Source: Lutimaribacter_A marinistellae
GTDB lineage: Bacteria > Pseudomonadota > Alphaproteobacteria > Rhodobacterales > Rhodobacteraceae
Direction: 5' to 3'
Length of the DNA: 64,000 nucleotides
NCBI RefSeq assembly: GCF_042648365.1
Contig: NZ_JBHRXI010000004.1
Span: forward strand, 372,001 to 436,000
Numbering within the stretch: the first letter of the stretch is position 1; the number at the start of each line of letters is the position of its first letter. Of this stretch, positions 40,121 through 48,150 are shown piece after piece. The position numbers were made by a program, and so were the translations under genes. The notes below the pieces were generated by a model. That model was not told where the DNA came from and did no database searches. It worked only from the letters and a program-made list of their open reading frames with translations.

Positions 40121-41143
40121 ATGCGCCCCTGGCCGCTGCTGCCCGCCATCCTTGCCCTGTCCGCCTGTTTCGAGGACGAGCCGGAAACCATCCGCCTGTC
40201 CGGCGAGACGATGGGAACGACGTATAACGTGATCGCCATCGGGACCGGGTTGGACGAGGACGCGCTGGCCGACGCCGTTGCGGACCGGTTGCAGCAGGTC
40301 AACGCGACGATGTCGAACTGGGACCCGGATTCGGAGGTCTCGCGCTTTTCGACAACCGACAGCACCGCGCCGCAGAACATATCGGCGGAATTCGCCGAGG
40401 TAATGCAGGTTGCGGGCGAGGTTCATGAAAAGAGCGGCGGCGCTTTCGACGTGACGCTTGGGCCGTTGATCGAACTATGGGGCTTTGGCCCGCGCGAACC
40501 GGGCGATCCGGTTCCGTCGGACGCCGAGATCGCAGCTGCGCTGGCCGAAGTTGGGCAGGCGCGGTTGATCGAACTGGACGCGCAGGGTGGAACGCTGACC
40601 AAGTCCGAGCCGGGTGTCGGCATCAACCTGTCGGCCATCGCCAAGGGATACGGAATCGATGCCGTGGCGGGCATTCTGCGCGATGCAGGGGTCGAGGATT
40701 ACATGGTCGAGATCGGCGGCGATCTTGTGACGCTGGGCGAAAACGACAAGGGCGATCCCTGGCAGATCGGGATCGAGGTTCCCGAACCGGGCGCGCGTGC
40801 CATCCAGATGATCATCCCGGTCAGCGGCAAGGGAATGGCGACGTCCGGCGATTACCGAAATTTCTTTGAGCGCGATGGCGTGCGCTACTCGCATATCCTG
40901 AACCCGGTGACCGGGCGGCCGGTCACGCATCGCACCACCTCGGTCACCGTGCTGGCCGAAAGCGCGATGCTGGCCGATGCCTGGGCCACGGCGCTGCTGG
41001 CACTTGGGGCCGAGGCCGGGCTGGACGTGGCGGAGCGTCACGATATCGCGGCTTATTTCATTTCCAGGGATGTGACGGGCGACGAGAATTCCTATATCAC
41101 GCGGCAAAGCGGCGCTTTCGACGCCGCGTTGGCCCAAGACTGA
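40121..41143 (+). CDS. apbE: FAD:protein FMN transferase ApbE, lipoprotein
   Basis: A 340-aa enzyme that attaches FMN covalently to Thr residues of target flavoproteins, such as NqrB and NqrC of Na+-NQR. A lipoprotein signal (MRPWPLLPAILALSAC, lipobox Cys16) anchors it in the periplasm. Motifs: SGETMGTTYNV, VGINLSAIAKGYGID, and SHILNPVTGRPV with the metal-binding region. Its pairing with nqrM directly downstream (23 bp) points to Na+-NQR as the target rather than the Rnf or NosR systems. Confidence 0.93.
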   Translation: MRPWPLLPAILALSACFEDEPETIRLSGETMGTTYNVIAIGTGLDEDALADAVADRLQQVNATMSNWDPDSEVSRFSTTDSTAPQNISAEFAEVMQVAGEVHEKSGGAFDVTLGPLIELWGFGPREPGDPVPSDAEIAAALAEVGQARLIELDAQGGTLTKSEPGVGINLSAIAKGYGIDAVAGILRDAGVEDYMVEIGGDLVTLGENDKGDPWQIGIEVPEPGARAIQMIIPVSGKGMATSGDYRNFFERDGVRYSHILNPVTGRPVTHRTTSVTVLAESAMLADAWATALLALGAEAGLDVAERHDIAAYFISRDVTGDENSYITRQSGAFDAALAQD

Positions 41144-41166
41144 TCCGCGACCGAGAGGACACCGAG

Positions 41167-41403
41167 ATGAGCACCTTTATCCTGGCATTCGTTCTGCTTG
41201 CCCTCGTGATGGTCGGCATGTCGCTGGGCGTGATGCTGATGGGCAAGACCATCAAGGGCAGCTGCGGCGGGCTCAACGCGATTTCGGGCGCCGACAAATG
41301 CGTTGTCTGCCAGAAGGACGTGGACCCGAACAGCCCCCTGCGCGACAAGTTGCAGTGCAAGCGCGCGCGCCAGATGCTGGAGCGGATGGAAGCCGAAACC
41401 TGA
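41167..41403 (+). CDS. nqrM: Na+-NQR maturation factor NqrM (DUF539)
   Basis: A 78-aa membrane protein with one N-terminal helix (residues 4-26) and a Cys-rich tail: C33 in GSCGGLNAIS, C45 and C48 in KCVVC, and C64 in LQCKRA. NqrM is needed to insert iron into the Na+-translocating NADH:quinone reductase. Size and the GSCGGL motif match the family. It is the last gene of the apbE transcript. Confidence 0.9.
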   Translation: MSTFILAFVLLALVMVGMSLGVMLMGKTIKGSCGGLNAISGADKCVVCQKDVDPNSPLRDKLQCKRARQMLERMEAET

Positions 41404-41434
41404 CCGCGTCGTCGTCTGCTCATCCGCCGGAATG

Positions 41435-41466
41435 CGCCCCGAACCGAAGGCATTCGGACCGGGGCG
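41435..41466. terminator. Bidirectional hairpin between nqrM and the SDR operon
   Basis: CGCCCCG (41435-41441) pairs with CGGGGCG (41460-41466), and inside a 2x2 mismatch CCGAA pairs with TTCGG around a GGCA tetraloop. It sits between the two convergent stops, 32 and 26 nt away. There is no T tract. Confidence 0.45.
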
Positions 41467-41491
41467 GAAGGGTTCGTCAGCTTTCGCGCCG

Positions 41492-42265
41492 TCAGATCGA
41501 CTTGATGCTGCCACCGTCGATCCGGATCTTGCTGCCGGTCACGTATGATGCCCGTGCTGAGCAGAGGAAAGTAACCATGTCGGCAAACTCCTCGGGCCGA
41601 CCATAGCGGCCTGCGGGGATCGCCGCGGCCGATGCCTTGGCGACCTCTTCGACCGGTTTGTCCTGCCGCTTGGCCGCAGCGGCGTCGAGTTCATCGACGC
41701 GGGTGGTGTGGATGCGACCGGGCATCACGATATTGGCGGTGATACCGTCGGCGGCCACCTCGTTCGACAGCGTCTTGGACCATCCGACAAGCGCCGAGCG
41801 CAGGCCGTTAGACAGCGCAAGGTTGGGAATCGGTTGCTCGACACCCGAAGAGGTGATGGTGACGATCCGGCCCCATCCGGCGTCCTTCATGCCCGGCAGG
41901 CAGCGGTTGGTGACGTGGATCAGGTTGGCGACCATCGTTTCGAAATGACCCAACCAGTCCACGCGGCTGGCATCGGTGCTTTTGCCGGGCGGCGGGCCAC
42001 CGGCGTTGTTCACGAGGATGTCGATACCGCCCTGCGCCAGCAGGTCATCCAGTACCGCGTCGATCCGGGCAGCATCGGACAGGTCAAGCTCTTGCGCGGT
42101 GACAGACCCCTCGGCCTTGGCCGCCCAATCCTCGATCGCGGATGTCGTGCGGGCGGCAGCGATGACCTTTGCCCCTTCGGCGGCCAAACCCTGTGCGATG
42201 GCAGCGCCAAGGCCACGGCTTGCCCCCAGTACCAGTGCACGTTTGCCGGAAATTCCCAGATCCAT
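41492..42265 (-). CDS. SDR family protein with atypical active site
   Basis: A 257-aa short-chain dehydrogenase/reductase fold. The cofactor loop GASRGLG (14-20) and NNAGG (86-90) are normal. The catalytic Ser is kept (SS, 139-140), but the YxxxK motif is replaced by ALSNGLRSAL (150-159): Leu stands at the Tyr position and neither it nor the Lys is present. This matches a known atypical 'BKR-like' SDR group that lacks the full tetrad. It is the last gene of the twelve-gene operon, coupled to the DapA-like gene (TGATG). The reaction is unknown. Confidence 0.85.
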   Translation of the reverse strand: MDLGISGKRALVLGASRGLGAAIAQGLAAEGAKVIAAARTTSAIEDWAAKAEGSVTAQELDLSDAARIDAVLDDLLAQGGIDILVNNAGGPPPGKSTDASRVDWLGHFETMVANLIHVTNRCLPGMKDAGWGRIVTITSSGVEQPIPNLALSNGLRSALVGWSKTLSNEVAADGITANIVMPGRIHTTRVDELDAAAAKRQDKPVEEVAKASAAAIPAGRYGRPEEFADMVTFLCSARASYVTGSKIRIDGGSIKSI

Positions 42266-43188
42266 CAGTTCAGCTCCTTCAGTCTATTCTCTTGCCGGGT
42301 AAGCATGGCGTCCACCTCGGCCTTGGCCGCAGGCGTCAGCCCCGCGCCCGGTCTGCGGATCGTGTCGCTGGCGATCACACCGCGCTTGGCCAGCACGTAT
42401 TTGCGGACGGCCAACCCAAGGCCCGGCTGCTGTTCGTATCGCGCAAGCGGCAGATAGGCGTCGAAGAGGTCGCGGGCGCGGTCGGACTGTCCGTCCTGCA
42501 TCAGCCGGACAACATCGCGCATCATCTCGGGATAGCAGAAGCCGGTCATCGCGCCATCGGCGCCCCGCGCCATCTCTTCGGGCAGGAACAGGCCGCCATT
42601 GCCGCACAGGATCGAAATGCGGCGGTCAAGCGTGCCCTCGGCCCGCAGCGCGGTGATCTTTTCGAGACCCGGCCAATCCTCGTGCTTGAGACAGACGCAG
42701 GTCGGCACCTCATTCACGATGCGGGCGATGACGGATACCGGCACCTGCACGTTGGTGACCAGCGGGAAATCCTGCAGCACGAAGGGGATGTCACCAAGAA
42801 ACTCGGCGGCCTGCTTGTAGTAAGTCACGATCTGGTCGTCGGTCTTGAGGCTGCCGGGCGGGGCGATCATCACGCCGCCTGCCCCGGCCTCCATCACCTT
42901 GGTCGCAAGCTCGGCCATCTGGGCAAAGCCGGGGGCCGAGACACCGACCACCAGCGGCACGCGGCCGTCGATGCGTGCAAGGATACGCTCGACAACGGCA
43001 AGAGATTCCTGCGCGGTGAGCTTGGGCGCTTCACCCATCATGCCCAGCGCGGTCAGGCCGGTCGCACCCTGTTCAAGGTAGAAATCCACCATGCGGTCGG
43101 TGCTGTCGAGGTCGAGCGCACCATCCGGTTTGAACGGGGTCACCGCGATTACGTAGACGCCTTGCGCCTGTTCGGTCAGTCGGGTCAT
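42265..43188 (-). CDS. DapA-like (DHDPS/NAL superfamily) lyase with altered active site
   Basis: A 307-aa class I aldolase-fold protein. The Schiff-base Lys is K168 (CVCLKHED). The usual GTTGE phosphate/carboxylate loop is GMMGEAP (49-55), and the YNxP motif that gives the proton-relay Tyr is VLQDFP (137-142). It is therefore unlikely to be a true dihydrodipicolinate synthase and more likely a 2-oxoacid lyase or dehydratase of a catabolic route. It has a strong AAGGAGGAG ribosome site and is coupled to the SDR gene downstream. Confidence 0.88.
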   Translation of the reverse strand: MTRLTEQAQGVYVIAVTPFKPDGALDLDSTDRMVDFYLEQGATGLTALGMMGEAPKLTAQESLAVVERILARIDGRVPLVVGVSAPGFAQMAELATKVMEAGAGGVMIAPPGSLKTDDQIVTYYKQAAEFLGDIPFVLQDFPLVTNVQVPVSVIARIVNEVPTCVCLKHEDWPGLEKITALRAEGTLDRRISILCGNGGLFLPEEMARGADGAMTGFCYPEMMRDVVRLMQDGQSDRARDLFDAYLPLARYEQQPGLGLAVRKYVLAKRGVIASDTIRRPGAGLTPAAKAEVDAMLTRQENRLKELN

Positions 43189-43200
43189 GCGCCCTCCTCC

Positions 43201-43866
43201 TTAGTTCGTGTCACAGGCCGCAAGGGCCACTCGCCCGATCGCGGCGGAAACGGCGGCCTGGCAGGGATCGACCACCGGCAAGCCGGTGGCCTGTTCCAAA
43301 TGGCGGCGATAGGGTGCCATCCCGGCGCAACCGGTGATGAGGACATCCGCGCCATGATGGTCGCGCAGCGTCTTTCCGACCTCGGTCAGGCGGGCCAGAG
43401 TGGTGTCGGCTTCGGCCAGTTCCAGCACGCCGAGGCCGAGTGGCAGGTCGGCCGCCAGCCGGTCCATGATGCCTAGCGCGCCAAGGTAGCGGATATGCCG
43501 CTGGATCGAGGCACGGCCAAGCGACAGGATGCCAAAGCGCTGCCCTAGGGCCATTGCCAGCAGATACGCGCTTTCGGCGATGCCCAGCACGGGCACACGC
43601 GACGCCTCGCGCAGGGCGGCAAGGCCGGGGTCCGAGAAACAGGCGACGACATAGGCGCTGGCATCGGGTTTCAGGCTGTCCGCAAGCGTCAGCAGGGGAC
43701 CGACCACGCCATCGACATGGGCCTGCGTCTCTATCCCCGGCGGACCTTCGGCGAGGGTATGGCAGGCGATGGGAACAGGGCTGCGGTCACGCATGGGCGC
43801 TATGGCCGCGTCGATCCCGTCGGTCACCTGCTGCGTGCTGTTGGGGTTGATGACATGGATCGTCAT
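43201..43866 (-). CDS. Asp/Glu/hydantoin racemase family protein
   Basis: A 221-aa member of the racemase family that includes hydantoin racemase, Asp/Glu racemase and maleate isomerase. Both catalytic Cys are present: C76 in VACFSDPG and C180 in TGCAGMAP. The N-terminal HVINPNST motif is typical of hydantoin racemases (HyuA/HyuE type). It overlaps the upstream amidohydrolase gene (ATGA) and, with the hydantoinase at 54921, suggests interconversion of substrate enantiomers. Cytoplasmic. Confidence 0.88.
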   Translation of the reverse strand: MTIHVINPNSTQQVTDGIDAAIAPMRDRSPVPIACHTLAEGPPGIETQAHVDGVVGPLLTLADSLKPDASAYVVACFSDPGLAALREASRVPVLGIAESAYLLAMALGQRFGILSLGRASIQRHIRYLGALGIMDRLAADLPLGLGVLELAEADTTLARLTEVGKTLRDHHGADVLITGCAGMAPYRRHLEQATGLPVVDPCQAAVSAAIGRVALAACDTN

Positions 43867-45287
43867 GCAAGGGTCTCCAGGCTGCGGGGGGCGATGCTGT
43901 CGAAGCTGTGGCCGCGCTGGTTTTCGGCAATGCGCTTGGCGCGTGACTGGGCGGCGTCGATCTCGGCCAGCGCACCCTGCGTGTCGAGGCCGGTCGCGCG
44001 ACCATCGACCAGCACCTGCCGTCCAGCCACCCAGACATCACGAACCGCGCGTTCGGCCGCGGCAAAAACGAGGCTGCGCAGCGGATCATGCACGGGTCGC
44101 ATCGACGGTGCGCCCAGATCGACCGAAACGATGTCGGCTGCGGCACCCGGATAGAGCCGGCCCAGATCCTCACGCCCCAGGGCTGTGGCCCCACCAGTCG
44201 TGGCAACGGTGAACACGTCCGCCGTGGTCACATCGGCAAAATCGCCCGAGCGGCACCGCGACTGGATGATCGCCTCGCGCATCTCTTCGAGCATGTTGAA
44301 AGGGATCGTATCGGTGCCGATGCCCAGATTGACGCCTGCGCGCAGATACCGGCCCAGGCTTTCCATACCCTGCCCCGAACGGGCAAAGGTTGCGGGACAA
44401 TGCGCAATGTTGGTGCGGCTTTCAGCGAGGACCGTCAGATCGTTCGCAGTGCGGTCACGGGTCAGCGGGTGATGGTCAAGGCAGATGCCGTGACCAAGGA
44501 TCACGTCCGGACCAAGCACACCGATTTCGTCAAGCAGCGGAATGGGGCCCTTGCCGTGGCGGCGCATAAGCTCTGTCACTTCGGCCATGGTCTGGGCGGC
44601 ATGCACGGTCAGACGCAGACCTCGCCGGCGCGCCTCGTCCAGTGCGGCGGCAAGAAAGTCGGGTTTGCAGGTGTCGATCTGCGAGGGGGCGACGACCCCT
44701 GTCAGGCGCCCGGTCCCGTCCTCTGCGACACGGTCGAGGGTCTGGAACGCCGCTGCACGCGCATCGTTTCCGGCGGCCTCGTCCCAGTCATATTCCAGCG
44801 CTTTGGCCTCGGTCAGTCGCCAACGGGCCTGTCGAAAACCGGGGGCGAGCCACACCCGCATCCCGCTTTCGGCGGCAAGGGGCTGCCAGCTTGGGTGATC
44901 ACCGGCAATATCAAGGCAGGATGTGACCCCGCTTGCCAGCAGTTCCGACAACATCAGGGTCTGACAGGCCGATTTCGCATCGTCGTCTGAATCGATGAGC
45001 GTCGAAAACTCGTAGAGTGCATTCCCCCAAAGCTGCGGCGTGCCCGTGTCGTCAAAAAGCCCCTTGGCCAGCGGTTCGTCGCCCGAATGGCAATGAATGT
45101 TCACCAGTCCGGGCATGATGAGCCGCCCGCGGCCGCTTACCTCGGTGTCCGCCGTCCCGGTCCAGCCGGGGCCGATATGCAGGATGCCGCTTTCATCAAA
45201 GACGATGTCCATGTCGCGACCATAGACATGGCGGCCCCCTTCCCAGCGGATGACCCATTCGGCACGGCGAATGACGGTGATCGTCAT
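43863..45287 (-). CDS. Amidohydrolase, TrzN/AtzA-SAH deaminase-like (1)
   Basis: A 474-aa amidohydrolase-superfamily enzyme of the aminohydrolase branch. Metal-site motifs: HCH in LVNIHCHSGDEP, H in LTVHAAQTMAEVTE, H in ILGHGICLDHHP and Asp in GIGTDTIPFN. All four ligand positions are filled. Such enzymes deaminate or dechlorinate N-heterocycles (cytosine, adenosine derivatives, triazines); the substrate cannot be told. It overlaps the racemase gene and the second amidohydrolase gene by 4 bp each, so these enzymes are made together. Confidence 0.88.
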   Translation of the reverse strand: MTITVIRRAEWVIRWEGGRHVYGRDMDIVFDESGILHIGPGWTGTADTEVSGRGRLIMPGLVNIHCHSGDEPLAKGLFDDTGTPQLWGNALYEFSTLIDSDDDAKSACQTLMLSELLASGVTSCLDIAGDHPSWQPLAAESGMRVWLAPGFRQARWRLTEAKALEYDWDEAAGNDARAAAFQTLDRVAEDGTGRLTGVVAPSQIDTCKPDFLAAALDEARRRGLRLTVHAAQTMAEVTELMRRHGKGPIPLLDEIGVLGPDVILGHGICLDHHPLTRDRTANDLTVLAESRTNIAHCPATFARSGQGMESLGRYLRAGVNLGIGTDTIPFNMLEEMREAIIQSRCRSGDFADVTTADVFTVATTGGATALGREDLGRLYPGAAADIVSVDLGAPSMRPVHDPLRSLVFAAAERAVRDVWVAGRQVLVDGRATGLDTQGALAEIDAAQSRAKRIAENQRGHSFDSIAPRSLETLA

Positions 45288-46723
45288 GCACGACCCCCGT
45301 AACGCTGGGCCGACCAGAAACCGGGCGGCACCTGAAGCGCCGCGCGGCTATCGGTCCGGTCGATCATCAGATCGGCTTCGCGCGCGGCATCGTCGAGGAT
45401 ATCGTCCTCGCTCACCCGGCACGGACGGCCATTTTCCAGTACCACTTCGCCCCCCACGATAACGGTATCAACGTCATTGCCATTGGCGAAGCACACTAAC
45501 CGATGAACGGCCATGTTGGGCGGAGAAAGATGCGGCCGCCGCATGTCCACCAGTACCACGTCGGCCAGTTTTCCGGGCTCCAGCGACCCGATGCGATCCT
45601 CCATCCCCAGTGCACGGGCCCCCTCGATCGTCGCCATTTCCAGCGCGCGGCCTGGCGGCAGGATACCCGGGTCACGAAAATGGCGTCGGTGATAATGCAT
45701 GGCCTGCTGCATGTGGCGGAACATGTCGCCCGAACGGTCGGGCGCGGTCGCGTCAGAGCCGAGCGCCACCGTCACGCCGCGATCCATCAACTCGATCGCG
45801 GGACAGCGGCCCATGATCGAGGCGACCGCAGAGGGATTGTGGGCGATGCTGGTTCCGGTCTGGGCGCAGAGTTCGATCTCATCCTCGTGCAGGTCGATGG
45901 CATGAGACAAAAGCGCGTTGGGGCCGAGCAAATCGAGCGCTGATGCACGTCGGATCGACCCCCGCTGGTGGCCGTCCTGGGTAAAGACGACACCGGCCTC
46001 TCGCGCGGCCCTGGCCACGCGCTGTGCCTGGGCGCAGGCGTCGGCGTAATCGGCGGCGGCCATGTTCCTTTCGTGCTCGTCGCGCAGAACAGGGTAGAGC
46101 AAGGCGATGTTCAGCCTCTCTTCGCTGGTGCCGTGCCAGCGGGTCAAAAGGTCGAGGCTGGTTTCAAGTTGTCGGTCAAAATCCACCTCTCGCGGGTTAT
46201 TCCCGCCATCAGCGTATTTCAGTGGGTGCGGCGCGCGCGTTGGTCCGACGGCCATGACGTCGCGCCCGCCGACCGAGCGGACGCCCTCCATATGGGCGTC
46301 GCCATAGGCAGGGTCATCAGTGCGCATGATCGTGTCGCCACCGCCCAACAACGAGACGCCACAGGTCACGCCGAACCGGATACGTTCGAGCGCGGCAAGG
46401 CGCGATTCCGCGTACCAGAATTCGGGGGTCGAGCCGGTGGTGTAGACCGAGCCGCACAGCGCCTCCCAAGCGTCGCCGTCATGCATCGACATGGTCTTTA
46501 TCAGGCCGTGGCCGGCATGGGCATGGGCATCGATCAGGCCGGGAATGGCGACCTTGCCCTCTGCGTCGATACTGCGCGGCGCATCGTGGTCGCGGGTGAT
46601 CTCTTCATTTGGCCCAAGCGCCACGATGTGACGCCCTTCGATGGCGATCGCGCCGTTTTCGATGATGCGCCGTGCGGGATCGACGGGAATGATCGTGGCA
46701 TTGGTGATGAGAAGATCGGCCAT
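45284..46723 (-). CDS. Amidohydrolase, TrzN/AtzA-SAH deaminase-like (2), altered third ligand region
   Basis: A 479-aa paralogue-like neighbour of the first amidohydrolase. HAHAGHG (67-73), SHAIDLHEDE (273-282), AHNPSAV and LGSDATAPD (D324) fit the superfamily. Where relatives have HxxE after strand 5, this protein reads FTQDGHQRGS (247-256), so the usual metal-binding His is Gln or displaced to H252. It may use another metal geometry or have lost hydrolase activity. The start ATG at 46723 overlaps the binding-protein stop (TGATG). Confidence 0.87.
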   Translation of the reverse strand: MADLLITNATIIPVDPARRIIENGAIAIEGRHIVALGPNEEITRDHDAPRSIDAEGKVAIPGLIDAHAHAGHGLIKTMSMHDGDAWEALCGSVYTTGSTPEFWYAESRLAALERIRFGVTCGVSLLGGGDTIMRTDDPAYGDAHMEGVRSVGGRDVMAVGPTRAPHPLKYADGGNNPREVDFDRQLETSLDLLTRWHGTSEERLNIALLYPVLRDEHERNMAAADYADACAQAQRVARAAREAGVVFTQDGHQRGSIRRASALDLLGPNALLSHAIDLHEDEIELCAQTGTSIAHNPSAVASIMGRCPAIELMDRGVTVALGSDATAPDRSGDMFRHMQQAMHYHRRHFRDPGILPPGRALEMATIEGARALGMEDRIGSLEPGKLADVVLVDMRRPHLSPPNMAVHRLVCFANGNDVDTVIVGGEVVLENGRPCRVSEDDILDDAAREADLMIDRTDSRAALQVPPGFWSAQRYGGRA

Positions 46724-48150
46724 CAGTTGCCCTCCATCCGAGGCAGCGCACGCATGTCCGGAACGCCATCGACGGGCATCGTGAAATCGGGATGCCGCCC
46801 CGCCAGCAGGATCGCCCGCATCGGGTTGTACAGGGTCAGCCAGGGGGGATCCTCTTGCAGCAGGCGATAAGCCTGTCGATAGAGCGCGGCACGCTGATCG
46901 CCGTCGGTCGTGCGGCGGCCCCGGTCGATCAAGTCCTCGACCGCCGGATTCGCGTAGCCCTGCCACCATGCCCCGGCAACCCGGCTGTCGATTTTCTCGT
47001 AGAGCACGCGAAAGGTGGACATCGGGCTGGAATCAAAAACGCAAAGATCGCGGATCTCCTTGCGGCGGACCATGTGGGCATAAGCCTCGCGGTCCTCGTG
47101 CATGTGAATGTCGAGCGTGATGCCGACCTCGGCCAGTTGGTCGGCGAGCGCCTGCGTCAGTTCGGGTGCTTCATCCGGCAGTCGCGTGGGACAATCGACA
47201 GCAAGGGTAAGGCCGCCTGCATGTCCTGCCTCGGCCAGAAGGGCGCGGGCCGTGTCGGGATCGCGGGACGCGCCCGCGGTCGCGTCCGCCCCGAAATGCG
47301 CGGGGCTGACGAAGCCGCGCAGCGGTTTTGCCTGACCGTTCATCACATCGTCGATCAAGGCGTTCCGGTCGACGGCAAGGGTCAGCGCGCGGCGGATGCG
47401 CGGGTCCTTCAACGGGCCTTTGGCCGCATTCAGCAGGTAGATGATTGCCACGGGTGCGCGGTAGCGGATGAGCGTCCCGGTCGTTATTTCCGAGTCCGGC
47501 GCGACCGTGGTGGCGACATGCGCCGAACCGGCCTCAACTGCGCGGCGGCGGGCATCGGCGTCCGGTTCACACCGCCAGATCAGTGAGGGGTTTTCGGGCG
47601 CTGGCCAATGCGCAGCATCTACGGCCTCCAGCCGGATCTCATCGTCGCTGCGCGCCGCCAGCCGGTAGGGGCCGGTGCCGCAATGGGCCGTCGGATCGCC
47701 CGCATCGAGCGCGGCAAAGGCCGATGGCGCAACGATGAAGCCCTGAACCAGAACATCGGGGAAATCGGCCATCGGTTCGGCCAGGCGCACCGTCAGGTCC
47801 AGCCCCTCGGCGGTGTATTCCGCGCCATTCAGATATTGCCGCCATACGGCGGGGGAACCGAGCGTATAGCCCTTGTCCTCGCGGTCCATGCGCTCGAGAG
47901 AGGCTTGCACGGCAGCGGCATCGCAGGGCGAGCCGTCGTGAAAGGTGACCCCTTCGCGCAGGTGAAAGCTCCAGGTCCGCGCATCGTCGGAAACCTGCCA
48001 GCTCTCGGCGAGGGCCGGGGTAAAGCCGGTCCCGTCGCGCCGCAAGAGCGTGTCGTAGATCGCGCCGAGAATACACAGTTCGTCGGCGGCGTCGGTACAG
48101 TCATGCGGATCGCCCAGCGGTACGCGCGGTTGCAGGATGGTGACGGTCAC
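46723..48150 (-). CDS. Family 5 solute-binding protein without signal peptide
   Basis: A 475-aa SBP_bac_5 protein. It begins directly with mature-like sequence (MTVTILQPRVPLGDPHDC, then ILGAIYDTLLRRDG) and has the family's ESWQVSDDARTWSFHLREGVTFHDG and RIRRALTLAVDRNALI. There is no signal peptide or lipobox, and the ATG overlaps the upstream ATPase stop, leaving no room for one. It is the second binding protein of this operon; the other, at 52049-53602, is exported normally. It may be a cytoplasmic binder or sensor of the transported compound, or a protein that lost export. Confidence 0.88.
   Translation of the reverse strand: MTVTILQPRVPLGDPHDCTDAADELCILGAIYDTLLRRDGTGFTPALAESWQVSDDARTWSFHLREGVTFHDGSPCDAAAVQASLERMDREDKGYTLGSPAVWRQYLNGAEYTAEGLDLTVRLAEPMADFPDVLVQGFIVAPSAFAALDAGDPTAHCGTGPYRLAARSDDEIRLEAVDAAHWPAPENPSLIWRCEPDADARRRAVEAGSAHVATTVAPDSEITTGTLIRYRAPVAIIYLLNAAKGPLKDPRIRRALTLAVDRNALIDDVMNGQAKPLRGFVSPAHFGADATAGASRDPDTARALLAEAGHAGGLTLAVDCPTRLPDEAPELTQALADQLAEVGITLDIHMHEDREAYAHMVRRKEIRDLCVFDSSPMSTFRVLYEKIDSRVAGAWWQGYANPAVEDLIDRGRRTTDGDQRAALYRQAYRLLQEDPPWLTLYNPMRAILLAGRHPDFTMPVDGVPDMRALPRMEGN

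Noticed and set aside
41167..41403. Complete Na+-NQR operon
   Set aside because: Only the maturation genes apbE and nqrM are present; no nqrA-F sequence is seen on either side.
42265..43188. Lysine-biosynthesis DapA
   Set aside because: The DHDPS Thr-Thr and Tyr motifs are absent, and the gene sits in a catabolic operon far from other lysine genes.
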